DNA of 64,000 nucleotides from CAZWRN01 sp964636275 (GCA_964636275.1 CAZWRN010000001.1:1-64000), one strand, 5' to 3'; positions 49,019-57,926 are shown, counted from the stretch's first letter. Numbers and translations are program-made. Notes: a model not told the origin generated them from the letters alone.

Positions 49019-49159
49019 ATGTCAACCAAAAGAACCTATCAGCCAAAGAAACTTAAAAGAGTCAGAAAACACGGTTTTCGTGCTCGTATGAGTACCGATT
49101 CAGGTAAAAAAGTCTTAGCTCGTCGTAGAGCAGTTGGACGCGCTAGTTTGAGTATCTAA
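49019..49159 (+). CDS. rpmH: Ribosomal protein bL34
   Basis: 46 residues: STKRTYQPKKLKRVRKHGFR, ARMSTDSGKKVLARRRAVGR and a short end. This is the invariant bL34 pattern (TxQPxxxxRxRxHGFRxRMxTxxGxxVLxxRRxxGR). It is a component of the large ribosomal subunit. It heads the rpmH-rnpA-yidD-yidC run and is divergent from dnaA, the classical bacterial origin arrangement. The -10 TATAAT ends 6 nt before the ATG. Confidence 0.98.
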   Translation: MSTKRTYQPKKLKRVRKHGFRARMSTDSGKKVLARRRAVGRASLSI

Positions 49160-49166
49160 CTATTTC

Positions 49167-49493
49167 ATGCTTCCTAAACATCAAAGGCTCAATTTAAAAA
49201 CTGATTTTTCCCGAGTTATCAAAGGCAGACGAATTGAAACTCCTCACTTTATCATTTACACCAAACCAACCGCAGAAGAAATTATCCGGATTGGTATAAG
49301 TATCCGGACTAAAAATTTTGGCAAAGCTCACAATCGCAATCGGGCTCGGAGATTGACTTCAACAGCTATTCAAACTATTTATGAAGTGATACCTCAAAAG
49401 CAGGATTTGATTATTATGCCAAAATCTGGTCTACTAGAGACTACGGTAGATGTTTTAGCAGAGGAGTTGAAGCATGTCTTGGCTGGCGGTTAA
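49167..49493 (+). CDS. rnpA: Ribonuclease P protein component
   Basis: 108 residues. LPKHQRLNLKTDFSRVIKGR, the IGISIRTKNFGKAHNRNRAR block containing the RNR motif, and a C-terminal helix are typical. It binds the RNase P RNA and helps mature tRNA 5' ends; the RNA gene is not in this window. It starts 7 nt after rpmH with no Shine-Dalgarno and overlaps yidD by 20 nt. Confidence 0.95.
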   Translation: MLPKHQRLNLKTDFSRVIKGRRIETPHFIIYTKPTAEEIIRIGISIRTKNFGKAHNRNRARRLTSTAIQTIYEVIPQKQDLIIMPKSGLLETTVDVLAEELKHVLAGG

Positions 49494-49674
49494 ATTAATT
49501 GAGTTTTACCAGTTGTTTTTATCCTTTGATACCGGTATATTGCGTTTTCTGGCTCCGGGAGGGGCATGTAAATATCCGATTCGGTGTTCTGAATATACTA
49601 AACAGCAGATCATACGGTACGGCGTATTTAAAGGGATTTACTTGGGAGGGTTAAGAATACTTTCATGCAGATAA
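49474..49674 (+). CDS. yidD: Membrane protein insertion efficiency factor YidD
   Basis: 66 residues with IEFYQLFLSFDTGILRFLAP, the conserved Cys motif CKYPIRCSEYTKQQI and GVFKGIYLGGLRILSC. It is a small membrane-associated helper for YidC-dependent insertion. GAGGAG lies about 8 nt before the ATG inside rnpA, and the gene overlaps yidC by 10 nt, so translation is coupled. Confidence 0.95.
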   Translation: MSWLAVKLIEFYQLFLSFDTGILRFLAPGGACKYPIRCSEYTKQQIIRYGVFKGIYLGGLRILSCR

Positions 49675-50504
49675 TAACATCACTTTTTGACACTATCTTT
49701 TTTGGCCCGATTGTTAATGTGTTGGTGCTTTTGGTGCGTGGCCTGGAAGGAATGGGCGTTCCAGGTGCTTTAGGAATTGCCATAATTGTCGTAACTATTT
49801 TAATTCGGATTTTGGTTTGGCCACTGATGGCAACTCAGCTGAAATCGGCCAAAAAATTGGCAGATTTAAAGCCACACATGGATGAGTTAAAGAAGAAACA
49901 TAAAGATGACAAACAGGCTTTGGCTAAAGCCCAGATGGATCTTTATAAAGAACATGGTGTAAATCCGGCTGGAGGCTGTCTCCCCCTTTTGATTCAAATT
50001 CCGCCAATGATTGCTATCTACCAGGTCATCTATGCTTTCTTTGATGGAGATCATGGCCTCAACCGCATAAATGGGGTTTTATACAACCAGGACTGGGCTT
50101 TAAGCCAGGTCCCAAATTTGAATTTCTTTGGAATGAATCTGGCGGATAAGCCTTCAGATTTTGCTCGAGTTGGTCTGATTATTTTGATTGTTCCCCTCAT
50201 AACTGCCGCTTTGCAATTGGTTCAATCACGTATGATGACCCCCAAGGCGGTTCCTGTAAATAAGAAAGACTCAAAGAAAGAAAAGCAGGAAAAAGAATCA
50301 ATGGAGGATGCTATGGCTTCGATGCAGGGGCAGATGATGTTTATCATGCCTTTAATGATGGGATATATTTCTTATACCTTCCCCATAGGTTTGGCATTGT
50401 ATTTAAACACCCTGACTATCGTTGGGATCTGGCAACAATATCTGATCTCTGGTTGGGGCGGTCTGGAAGACTGGGTCAAAAAACTTTTTCCGAACTCTAA
50501 ATAA
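49665..50504 (+). CDS. yidC: Membrane protein insertase YidC/Oxa1
   Basis: 279 residues, the short form without the large periplasmic domain. GALGIAIIVVTILIRILVWP carries the positively charged groove Arg, followed by the cytoplasmic coiled hairpin (KPHMDELKKKHKDDKQALAK), NPAGGCLPLLIQIPPMIAIY and C-terminal helices with FPIGLALYLNTLTIVGIWQQ. A Lys/Glu/Met-rich insert (about residues 203-222) lies between later helices. It inserts membrane proteins together with or without Sec, which matters for the many pilin-like proteins of this genome. Confidence 0.95.
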   Translation: MQIITSLFDTIFFGPIVNVLVLLVRGLEGMGVPGALGIAIIVVTILIRILVWPLMATQLKSAKKLADLKPHMDELKKKHKDDKQALAKAQMDLYKEHGVNPAGGCLPLLIQIPPMIAIYQVIYAFFDGDHGLNRINGVLYNQDWALSQVPNLNFFGMNLADKPSDFARVGLIILIVPLITAALQLVQSRMMTPKAVPVNKKDSKKEKQEKESMEDAMASMQGQMMFIMPLMMGYISYTFPIGLALYLNTLTIVGIWQQYLISGWGGLEDWVKKLFPNSK

Positions 50505-50535
50505 CTCTTTATAATTAACAGTTGCTAATTTGTGC

Positions 50536-50558
50536 CTAATCTAATATACTTGCGTTCA
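50536..50558 (+). promoter_or_regulatory. Promoter of the jag leader RNA
   Basis: TTGCTA (near 50522-50527) and TATACT (50545-50550) are 17 nt apart; transcription would begin about 50559, exactly where similarity with the prgI leader begins. Confidence 0.55.
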
Positions 50559-50662
50559 TAAGGACTTGTTCGTTTTTTGGAAAGAGTATTTTACCAAAAA
50601 TCTCACAAAACCTTTCCTTTTAAAATCTGCCGATTTTAAGAGGAGAAAGATTTTAAAACGTG
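50559..50662 (+). promoter_or_regulatory. Structured leader of jag (candidate RNA switch)
   Basis: Same architecture as the prgI leader: AAGG/CCTT, TTGT/ACAA (50566-50569 with 50605-50608) where prgI has CTGC/GCAG, and TTTTTGG/CCAAAAA (50574-50580 with 50594-50600) where prgI has TTGGT/ACCAA. Strand a TTTTAAAATC (50618-50627) can pair with b GATTTTAA (50632-50639) or c GATTTTAAAA (50649-50658). The Shine-Dalgarno GAGGAG (50640-50645) lies between b and c and the GTG follows c. Confidence 0.65.
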
Positions 50663-51106
50663 GAAGAAAAAGTTTCCGAATTACTTGAAAATATTTTAGG
50701 TTTACTGGGTCTTGAAGGATCTTTTGAAGTGGAAGAAAAAGAGGATTCGATCTTTGTATCTATCGATACCAACGAACCAGGTAAACTGATTGGTAAAATG
50801 GGTGAAACTCTGGCTGCTTTACAGTTGATTCTCAATTTAGCATTATCCCGATCGGTTGGGATGGAAAACTCCAAGAGAGTGGTTGTCGATGTGTCTGATT
50901 GGAGAAAAAGTAAAGAAGAGGATTTAGCTCACAAAGCACGAGGTTGGGCTGAGCAGGTTTTAGAAACCAAAGAGCCGATGGAATTACAGCCGATGCCAGC
51001 CTGGCAACGACGAATTGTTCATATGACTATTGAACAAACTGCTGGTGTAAAATCTGAAAGTGCTGGTGAAGGTGCGGAACGTCATTTGATCATCTCCCCT
51101 GAATGA
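50660..51106 (+). CDS. jag: Jag/KhpB RNA-binding protein (KH and R3H domains)
   Basis: 148 residues, GTG start. A KH domain with KLIGKMGETLAALQLILNLA and an R3H domain with the Arg/His block PAWQRRIVHMTIEQT. The N-terminal Jag_N domain of longer homologues is absent. KhpB binds small RNAs and other transcripts and influences cell-wall synthesis in Firmicutes. It follows yidC, the usual neighbourhood, but has its own promoter and a structured leader. Its stop overlaps the start of the next gene by 4 nt. Confidence 0.93.
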   Translation: MEEKVSELLENILGLLGLEGSFEVEEKEDSIFVSIDTNEPGKLIGKMGETLAALQLILNLALSRSVGMENSKRVVVDVSDWRKSKEEDLAHKARGWAEQVLETKEPMELQPMPAWQRRIVHMTIEQTAGVKSESAGEGAERHLIISPE

Positions 51107-52329
51107 AGATCTTAAATCGGTTGAAGGCATTCTCGCCTGCTTCCCTTGAAAGATGGTTTTTTTCTTTATCAATTATTCTACTTCCTTCCCAACTAGGTAA
51201 ACATTTTTGGCCCGATTGGAGCTACGTATTTTCATTAAAAATTGATTATTTGGCTATAACCATCTATTTTTGGGATATACTGGTGGTTTTTTTGTGGATT
51301 TTGTATTTGACAAGACCAAGATTAAACTTAAAGGCGGCTAGTTTATCTGGTATTTTTTTATTTACAGCCAGTATATCGATGTTTTTTTCAGACAATTGGC
51401 AAGTCGGATTTTCCAGATTGATCAATTGGATACCGGCTGGGTTGTTTGGTATATATATTGCTTCTATTTCGAGTGCAGAATTAATTAAAAATTTACAGAA
51501 ATGGCTACCTGTAAGTGTTGTTCTGTCTGCACTGATAGCTTTTTTGCAGGTCATAACTGGTGCTGATGTCGGGTTGTGGATACTGGGAGAAAGAAATTTT
51601 TCGTTGAATACAACCAACATAGCCACTTTTAACTGGTATGGCGAGGTTTTTTTACGGCCATATGCTACATTTGCTCACCCCAATGTTTTTGCAGCCTACA
51701 TGTTGCTATCAGGAATGATTTTGGTGTTTTTATCCGGGATTAAAACCTCATTGCAAAAAATTTATCAGCTGTTGGTTGCGGCCTCAGTACTAGTAAGTTT
51801 TTCTCGAGCCTCTGTAGCTATTTATATCTCTTTAGTTTTGTTCCTGCTACGAAAACAGCTACTCATTCTAACAATGCTTTTTTTGCTTTTCTCACCATTT
51901 TTGTTTATTAGATTTGATTCAGCATTTAATTTTGATAGATTGTCACTCATTCGACGCGAGGAACTGGCAGAAACTGCAATTGTAATATTTACTAAAAATC
52001 CCTTATTTGGAGTGGGTTTGAACAACTTTATACCTGAGGCGATGTCTTCTGCTTTTATATCCGGGACCAATCGCTTTTTGCAGCCTGTACACAATATATT
52101 TCTACTTGTACTGGTAGAATCAGGATTAATTGGTCTGATTGGATTTTTGTTGTTTTTATTTGGGCCGATATTGCTGCATAAACCTTCAAATTTATTAACT
52201 AAATCGCAAGGGGTCGGTTTATTGCTGATTATTATATTTTTGGGGATGGTTGACCACTATTTTTTAACTTTACCTCAAGGGCAGCGCGTTCTTTTTTTAG
52301 TTTGGGGTCTGTTATTGGCGAGAAAATGA
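51103..52329 (+). CDS. O-antigen ligase/polymerase-like membrane protein
   Basis: 408 residues with about ten hydrophobic helices. The large outer loop contains FLRPYATFAHPNVFAAYMLL and FTKNPLFGVGLNNFI, the paired motifs of the O-antigen ligase (WaaL/Wzy_C) family with conserved Arg, His and Gly. It would polymerise or transfer lipid-linked glycan at the outer face. It is coupled to jag by a 4-nt overlap and followed by a flippase gene, marking a small surface-polysaccharide locus. Confidence 0.82.
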   Translation: MKILNRLKAFSPASLERWFFSLSIILLPSQLGKHFWPDWSYVFSLKIDYLAITIYFWDILVVFLWILYLTRPRLNLKAASLSGIFLFTASISMFFSDNWQVGFSRLINWIPAGLFGIYIASISSAELIKNLQKWLPVSVVLSALIAFLQVITGADVGLWILGERNFSLNTTNIATFNWYGEVFLRPYATFAHPNVFAAYMLLSGMILVFLSGIKTSLQKIYQLLVAASVLVSFSRASVAIYISLVLFLLRKQLLILTMLFLLFSPFLFIRFDSAFNFDRLSLIRREELAETAIVIFTKNPLFGVGLNNFIPEAMSSAFISGTNRFLQPVHNIFLLVLVESGLIGLIGFLLFLFGPILLHKPSNLLTKSQGVGLLLIIIFLGMVDHYFLTLPQGQRVLFLVWGLLLARK

Positions 52330-52346
52330 GTAATCTGATAATTTGT

Positions 52347-52352
52347 TACAAT
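52347..52352 (+). promoter_or_regulatory. -10 box of the flippase gene, leaderless spacing
   Basis: TACAAT ends 7 nt before the ATG at 52360. Confidence 0.5.
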
Positions 52353-52359
52353 TACTGGC

Positions 52360-53580
52360 ATGGAAACTATAAAAAAAATAATCCATCAGGTGAGTTGGCA
52401 AATGGGATCAAAGATTTTAACAGCCGCTTCCACCATCGCTACACTGTCATTCGTTACCAGATCATTTGGTGAGACTGGTACTGGAGTATACACTCTGGCT
52501 TTGACATACCTTGCCTTTTTTTACTTAGCAGCGGATCTTGGTTTGAACGGGTTTTATTTAAGTAGTTATCGTGATGATCCTCTATTACCCAATAAATTGT
52601 TTAATTTCCGGCTGATTTGGAGCTTTTTATTAATACTGATTGCGTTAGGGCTACTCCCTTTTTTGCCTTTTTCAACCACCCCGTTTATCTTGACGGTAAT
52701 TATTGGTGCTACAAGTATACTCTTTAACGGTTTTTACAATTCAGCCAACTTTGTTTTCCAGCATGAGTTGGCTTATTCTAAATCCTCAATTGCTTTAGCC
52801 GCGGGATCATTGATGAGTCTGGCTGTTGCAGTGGTATTTTATACTCTCCAAATGCCTGTTTATATATTCGTACTGGCGCCTCTTGCGGGGTGGATGTTAA
52901 CTGCTTTTTTGTGCTGGATATTTGTTAAGCGTTATTATCAGATTAAGCTTGCGAAAATAGATTTAATGTTTCCGGTTGAGACTTTAAAAATAGCCTGGCC
53001 CGTAGCCGCTACTTTGGTCATCAACACACTTTATTTTCGGATAGATGCTTTTATACTTTCATCAACCCAGTCCTTTGCAGTTACTGGAGCTTACAATTTA
53101 GCCTATGCTGTTTTTCAAAATTTATTGGTTATCCCAGCTTTTATAATGAATGGGTACTACCCTCTTATGCTGAGGTCCTTGAGGGAAAATACGTATCAGT
53201 TTTACCTTCATCTTAATAATGCAGTTTTTATAATGCTTGGTTTAGGGATTGTCGGGGCGGTTGGTTTATTTGTTTTCTCGGATATTTTTATTGACCTTTT
53301 GACTGGCGGTGGATTTAAAGATTCAGTTGTGACACTGCATATTTTAGCTACTTCACTCCCCGCTTTCTTTTTATCAGCTCTTTTGATGTGGGTATTGATG
53401 GCAAAAAAGATGTATAGACAGTTATTAGCAGTTTATTTGACAGCTTTGCTTTTTAACTTTAGTGCAAATTGGTATTTAATCCCTCTTTATTCGTATCAGG
53501 CGGCGGCTTGGGTGACAGTTGGTGGTGAATATTTAATTTTAGTGTTACAGCTTTTTACGCTTTATCGGCATAGAAGTTAG
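52360..53580 (+). CDS. Oligosaccharide flippase (Wzx/MATE-like)
   Basis: 406 residues with about twelve predicted helices. Start ISWQMGSKILTAASTIATLS-like region, GETGTGVYTLALTYLAFFYL, the loop FQHELAYSKSSIALAAGSLM and RIDAFILSSTQSFAVTGAYN are typical of polysaccharide-transport flippases (PST/RfbX). It would move lipid-linked sugar repeats across the membrane for the adjacent ligase-like protein. Confidence 0.87.
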   Translation: METIKKIIHQVSWQMGSKILTAASTIATLSFVTRSFGETGTGVYTLALTYLAFFYLAADLGLNGFYLSSYRDDPLLPNKLFNFRLIWSFLLILIALGLLPFLPFSTTPFILTVIIGATSILFNGFYNSANFVFQHELAYSKSSIALAAGSLMSLAVAVVFYTLQMPVYIFVLAPLAGWMLTAFLCWIFVKRYYQIKLAKIDLMFPVETLKIAWPVAATLVINTLYFRIDAFILSSTQSFAVTGAYNLAYAVFQNLLVIPAFIMNGYYPLMLRSLRENTYQFYLHLNNAVFIMLGLGIVGAVGLFVFSDIFIDLLTGGGFKDSVVTLHILATSLPAFFLSALLMWVLMAKKMYRQLLAVYLTALLFNFSANWYLIPLYSYQAAAWVTVGGEYLILVLQLFTLYRHRS

Positions 53581-53595
53581 AAATTTATCAACTAA

Positions 53596-53647
53596 ATTTT
53601 TCTATCTTCAAAACAGATCGCCAATCTTCTATCATCTACATTCAAGA
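53596..53647. repeat. Solo arm of family I word repeat
   Basis: TCTATCTTC and CTTCTATCATCTACATTC words match the arms flanking the four-helix-bundle gene at 39948-40460. Confidence 0.4.
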
Positions 53648-53648
53648 T

Positions 53649-54065
53649 ATGGATTTAATTATTTATACAGATGGTGCATCTCGGGGTAATCCAGGTGATG
53701 CATCATACGGATATATTATTTATGCCAGAGGGGGAGAAATTCTTCGACAAGAAGGAAAAGTGCTAGGTGTGACTACCAATAATGTGGCGGAGTATACAGC
53801 GGTTTTAGCAGCGTATCAGTATATCTTAAACAAATGGGGAAATGAAAATTCTTTAAAAATTGAGTTACGAGCTGATTCCCGGCTTGTAATAGAGCAGCTT
53901 GCGGGAAGATTTAAAATCAAAAGCCCACATCTAATTGAAATATTTAAACAAATTAAACAAATTGAATCTAAGTTAGGACTAATTCACTATAAACATGTTC
54001 CCAGGGCGGAAAATTTTATAGCAGATAGATTGGCAAATCAGGCTCTTGACGCACAACTAACATGA
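53649..54065 (+). CDS. rnhA: Ribonuclease HI-like protein
   Basis: 138 residues. The catalytic Asp lies in IYTDGASRGNPGDASYGYII, the Glu in NNVAEYTAVLAAYQYIL and the next Asp in LRADSRLVIEQL; the last Asp is in ENFIADRLANQAL. All four acidic residues of RNase HI are present, and the basic protrusion is absent, as in the short RNase HI-like (YpdQ/Sto0908) group. It cleaves RNA in RNA:DNA hybrids. The stop overlaps the next start by 4 nt. Confidence 0.92.
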   Translation: MDLIIYTDGASRGNPGDASYGYIIYARGGEILRQEGKVLGVTTNNVAEYTAVLAAYQYILNKWGNENSLKIELRADSRLVIEQLAGRFKIKSPHLIEIFKQIKQIESKLGLIHYKHVPRAENFIADRLANQALDAQLT

Positions 54066-54565
54066 GAGAATCACGTTTATATCTGCAGTTTATTAGGGAT
54101 TTTGGCCTACTGTTTGTTTTGTTTGGTCTTATTGGTTTAATAATTGCTTTTTATCTACTTAAACAACAACCTACAGTTTATGTCAGTGAAAGAATGTATG
54201 AATTTGATTACTCAGTGGAAAATGCCGCTACTGTTGAAAAACAATCTGAAGAAGTCGTAACAATCCTTAGATCACCTCAGTTAAAAGAAGAGCTACGGTT
54301 GTCTTCTTCAGATATAGCGATATACAAACCAGGTCCGTTTTCCATTGCTCTTCAAACAAAAGATCCTAATGCTGAAAAATCGATGAGCAATTTAGTTGTT
54401 TTATCCGGTTATCTGACGGGAAAATACCAAGTAAACCAGGTTGGAAAAGAAATTTTTTTTGTTGAGCCCAAGCCCTACTTTAAGTATTTTATCGCTGGAA
54501 TAGTACTTGCAGAATTGGTGGCCTTACTCTTTTCACTGACAATATCCTATTTTAAACGGTACTAA
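54062..54565 (+). CDS. Wzz-like two-helix membrane protein
   Basis: 167 residues with helices at each end (about 14-34 and 138-163) and an outer segment between (VSERMYEFDYSVENAATVEK, EEVVTILRSPQLKEELRLSS). This is the topology of chain-length determinant (Wzz) proteins, but much smaller, and the family Pro-rich motif before the second helix is reduced to EPKPYFKYFI. Its position after ligase and flippase genes supports a glycan-length role. Confidence 0.55.
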   Translation: MRESRLYLQFIRDFGLLFVLFGLIGLIIAFYLLKQQPTVYVSERMYEFDYSVENAATVEKQSEEVVTILRSPQLKEELRLSSSDIAIYKPGPFSIALQTKDPNAEKSMSNLVVLSGYLTGKYQVNQVGKEIFFVEPKPYFKYFIAGIVLAELVALLFSLTISYFKRY

Positions 54566-54603
54566 ACATTCCTCCTCGGCTGGTAATTCTTCACGTTTGG
54601 GGC

Positions 54604-54609
54604 TACAAT
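54604..54609 (+). promoter_or_regulatory. -10 box of the epimerase-DUF4012 gene, leaderless spacing
   Basis: TACAAT ends 6 nt before the GTG at 54616. Confidence 0.5.
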
Positions 54610-54615
54610 TTATAT

Positions 54616-57600
54616 GTGGAAGAAGCTGCCGATTCGAGAATCCTCAATAAGCGTATTTTAGTTTCGCGAAACCATCCAGTAGCTTTTGTCGTGGGAGTTT
54701 CTGGGTTCATTGGATCTCATTTAGCCGAGAAATTGCTTGATAAAGGAATTCAAGTGATTGGAGTAGACAATCTCTCTTCGGGAAACAAAGGCAACCTAAT
54801 AGATTGTGTGAAAAATGGTAATTTTCACTTTCTAAATGAAGACATCGCTGATAATCAGACAGTAAAAAAATTATTAAACCTTATCTTGCCGCGGATTGAT
54901 TACGCTTTTTTCGTTGCAGAAAATGGGAAAACAAGTTCAGTATATTCCCACGGATTGGTAAATTTTTTACATTTCCTTAAAGAGGCCCGAGATCGGATTG
55001 CTGAAGATAAAGATACGGCGATGTCAGAGGAAAAGCCAAAGATATTGATGGCTTCATCTACTGATTTATATGACTCTAAGCTCGCTCGGAATAAACGGGA
55101 TTTAAAAGAAGCTGAGGTCAAATTTGCTAAATTTGTCCGATATTACAAAATGAATGCCCGGGTGGTGCGACTTTCCCCAGTCTTTGGACCACGGATGCAT
55201 TTTCGAGAAAGTGATTCAGTAGTGAGGCTACTTCAAGTGGCTTTAAATGGTGATTTACAAAAAGAACAAGTAGATAATGACTTTAGCACCAGATCAATTT
55301 TTATAAATGATGCTGTATCTTTGCTTATAAAAGCGATGTTTTCTGGAGGGACTTCTCATAAAATTTATGACGGTTCCCTACTCCAGCCCGTCAAGATTGC
55401 TGAAATAAAACAGATATTGCTCGATCCCCTTTGGCACGAAGAACGAAATTTTAAACCAACTGAACTCCCCCCTTGGCCAACACCAAATCTTGAAAAAACC
55501 ATGACTGAATTAAGCTGGAAGCCTAAGACACCGATTGTTGAGGCTTTAAAAGAAACAATTGTTTATTTTAAACATCATAGTGAGGAAGTGCCTGAGAGTT
55601 CATATAGTAAATTCCAAGAAGAAGGGAAAAAGTGGTCTTTTTCCAATCCGGAAATATTTGGACCAGATAAGTCCATGGAAAAGAAAGAACCTAGTCGAAG
55701 TTTATATTCATCTGAGGAGGATGATAAGATCCGATCGGTTAAATGGGAGAAATTCAAACAAGGGGTCGGAATGTTAATCTTGACAAGTATTTTAGTGATG
55801 GGTTTGATTTATCCATTTGGATCGTTGGCGGTGGGTGGAGTCATGATGAAAAACAATGTAGCCAATACACAAAAAGCCTTGGAAGAAGGAGATTTTGATA
55901 AAGCTAAATCTGAAATAGGTATGGTAAGAAAAACCATCGGTGATACAAATGAGATGTTAAATTCAGTAGTAATACTGAAAAAGATTGGATTTTTAAATCA
56001 GCCTTTATCTGTCGCAGATGAAGGGGTGATGGTAATAAAAGAGGGGGTTGAGGGGATTGAACACGCTATTGTAGGGAGTGAGGCTCTGTTTCAGACAACT
56101 AAAATTATCTCTGGTGAGGATCGTTCGGATCCAAAGCCAAATTATGAAAAAGCTCAGACTGAGTTGGTGGCGGCTAGTGAGAAGATTTCTAAAGTAAACG
56201 CTAAGCTAAAAGATGAAAACTTTTTAAATAGCTTTCCGGAGGTGATAAAAGATCGTCTGGTCGATTTGCAAGGTAGAATCGGGCTTTATCAGAAATTAGT
56301 TGACCAGGCACGAGTTGCGGCGATCTTATTGCCGGAAATTACTGCGGTAGAGGGTAAAAAGTCGTATTTAGTATTGCTGCAAAACAATCTTGAGCTGCGC
56401 CCGGCGGGAGGATTTATTGGTTCTTATGGTAAATTTGATTTTGAGGCTGGAAGGCTGACTGGTATAAAAGTGGATGATATTTATGCCCTGGATGGTCAAT
56501 TGAAGGATGTGATCGAGCCACCAGCTGAGATTAAAACTCATTTAAATGTTGATAGGTGGTATTTGAGGGATTCTAATTATGACCCGGATTTTCCGACATC
56601 TGCCAAGCAGGCGAGCTTTTTTTACAAAAAAGAGGGTGGGGATCTAATTAATGGTGTGGTTGCGCTAGATCTGACCGCATCAGGTAAACTGCTAAACGCG
56701 GTGGGCGGACTTGATTTACCGGAATATGGAGAGAGTGTGGATGGGGACAATTTATTTGAACGGGCTATCTCTCATGCTGAGGTTGGTTTTTTCCCAGGAT
56801 CACAAGCCAAAAAAAATTATTTAGTGTCTCTACAAACCCAGCTCTTTAATAAAGTATTCTATCTATCAAAACAAAATTGGCCGGCTATCATTCAGGCTCT
56901 GGGATCTTCCCTTGAACAAAAACATATGATGGTATATATGGAAGATCCCCGGCTTTTTTCCTATATTGCCTCTCAGAATTGGGCAGGTGTGATGCCACGC
57001 GGTGGGGTAAAAGTAGCTGGGGAGACGAGTGACTTTCTAGCAGTTAATGAAGCCAACTTGTCGGCTAATAAATCAAACTATTATTTGAAGCGTTCTTTGA
57101 ATCTGGAGACCGATATAGGTAAAGATGGGGGAGTGAAACACACTTTGCGGATCTCGTATAACAATACCTCTCCATCTAGTGTCTTTCCGGCTGGTACATA
57201 TAAAAATTTCTTTAGAGTTTATATGCCTTTGGGAGCCAAGATAAACAAAGCAACAATAGGGGAGAGTGATATCACTTCCCAGATGGTAGCTTTTTCTGAT
57301 TATGGTCGTTCTGGATATTCTACATTCTTTGAAGTAGCTCCTCAGGAGACTAAAAATCTGGTGATTGAATACACACTGGCTGACCCACTGGCATTTAAGA
57401 ATGGGGTAGTGAATTATCGTCTGGATGTACTAAAGCAAGCTGGAGTAATTGCTGATCCATTTAACTGGACTTTGAACTATCCGATTAACTACGAAATATC
57501 GGATCTGACCGAAGAGTCTTCATCTCAGACCCAACAACTTAAAATTTCTAGCGATTTATTGGAAGACAGATCATTCCAATTAAAAGTTAAACAGAAGTAA
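54616..57600 (+). CDS. Epimerase-like domain fused to membrane DUF4012 protein
   Basis: 994 residues, GTG start. Residues about 20-315 form an extended SDR (NAD-dependent epimerase) with GVSGFIGSHLAEKLLDKGIQ and VDNLSSGNKGN, but the catalytic Tyr-x-x-x-Lys expected after ASSTDLYDSKL is replaced (KRDLKEAEVKFAKF), so it is probably non-catalytic. A transmembrane helix lies at about 385-410. Residues about 570-990 are DUF4012, an outer domain recognised by YLVLLQNNLELRPAGGFIGS and VDDIYALDGQL, related to LytR-type envelope proteins by context. The fusion suggests a sugar-nucleotide-sensing or scaffold role in surface glycan assembly. Confidence 0.8.
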   Translation: MEEAADSRILNKRILVSRNHPVAFVVGVSGFIGSHLAEKLLDKGIQVIGVDNLSSGNKGNLIDCVKNGNFHFLNEDIADNQTVKKLLNLILPRIDYAFFVAENGKTSSVYSHGLVNFLHFLKEARDRIAEDKDTAMSEEKPKILMASSTDLYDSKLARNKRDLKEAEVKFAKFVRYYKMNARVVRLSPVFGPRMHFRESDSVVRLLQVALNGDLQKEQVDNDFSTRSIFINDAVSLLIKAMFSGGTSHKIYDGSLLQPVKIAEIKQILLDPLWHEERNFKPTELPPWPTPNLEKTMTELSWKPKTPIVEALKETIVYFKHHSEEVPESSYSKFQEEGKKWSFSNPEIFGPDKSMEKKEPSRSLYSSEEDDKIRSVKWEKFKQGVGMLILTSILVMGLIYPFGSLAVGGVMMKNNVANTQKALEEGDFDKAKSEIGMVRKTIGDTNEMLNSVVILKKIGFLNQPLSVADEGVMVIKEGVEGIEHAIVGSEALFQTTKIISGEDRSDPKPNYEKAQTELVAASEKISKVNAKLKDENFLNSFPEVIKDRLVDLQGRIGLYQKLVDQARVAAILLPEITAVEGKKSYLVLLQNNLELRPAGGFIGSYGKFDFEAGRLTGIKVDDIYALDGQLKDVIEPPAEIKTHLNVDRWYLRDSNYDPDFPTSAKQASFFYKKEGGDLINGVVALDLTASGKLLNAVGGLDLPEYGESVDGDNLFERAISHAEVGFFPGSQAKKNYLVSLQTQLFNKVFYLSKQNWPAIIQALGSSLEQKHMMVYMEDPRLFSYIASQNWAGVMPRGGVKVAGETSDFLAVNEANLSANKSNYYLKRSLNLETDIGKDGGVKHTLRISYNNTSPSSVFPAGTYKNFFRVYMPLGAKINKATIGESDITSQMVAFSDYGRSGYSTFFEVAPQETKNLVIEYTLADPLAFKNGVVNYRLDVLKQAGVIADPFNWTLNYPINYEISDLTEESSSQTQQLKISSDLLEDRSFQLKVKQK

Positions 57601-57601
57601 A

Positions 57602-57691
57602 AATTTCTAATTACTCTAATTTCTAATTTCTAATTTCTAAACAATATTAAAAACTTTAATTTTTTAGAAATTACTAATTAGTAATTAGAAC
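57602..57691. repeat. Palindromic element, family A
   Basis: AATTTCTAATTTCTAATTTC iterates on the left; TTAGAAATTACTAATTAGTA on the right pairs with it. Confidence 0.8.
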
Positions 57692-57717
57692 TTACCTTCT
57701 ACTTATCCACCGGACTC

Positions 57718-57756
57718 TGTAAAGTATAAATTACAAAGTATAAAGTATAAAACTCT
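57718..57756. repeat. Solo arm, family E
   Basis: TAAAGTATAAATTACAAAGT and TAAAGTATAAA iterate the word of the 16138-16224 element. Confidence 0.55.
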
Positions 57757-57835
57757 GAAATTGAAGCTAATTGATATGGTGGGGTTCTTCTCTTTTCGGT
57801 TATCCTCCGGACTCTTTTGCACGTATAGGTCTAGT

Positions 57836-57926
57836 AAGTGGATTAGTTGATTGGTTAATCCGTTAATCAGGATTTTTTGCTTTTCCGATGAACTAGTTCA
57901 CTGTTTAACCAATTACTTTCTTATGG
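57836..57926. repeat. Palindromic element, family F (GGTTAATCCG words)
   Basis: TTAGTTGATTGGTTAATCC on the left against the reverse complement of CTAGTTCACTGTTTAACCAA on the right. Confidence 0.55.

Noticed and set aside
54062..54565. Full Wzz chain-length regulator
   Set aside because: Too short and lacking a clear Pro-rich motif before the last helix; kept only as Wzz-like by topology and neighbours.
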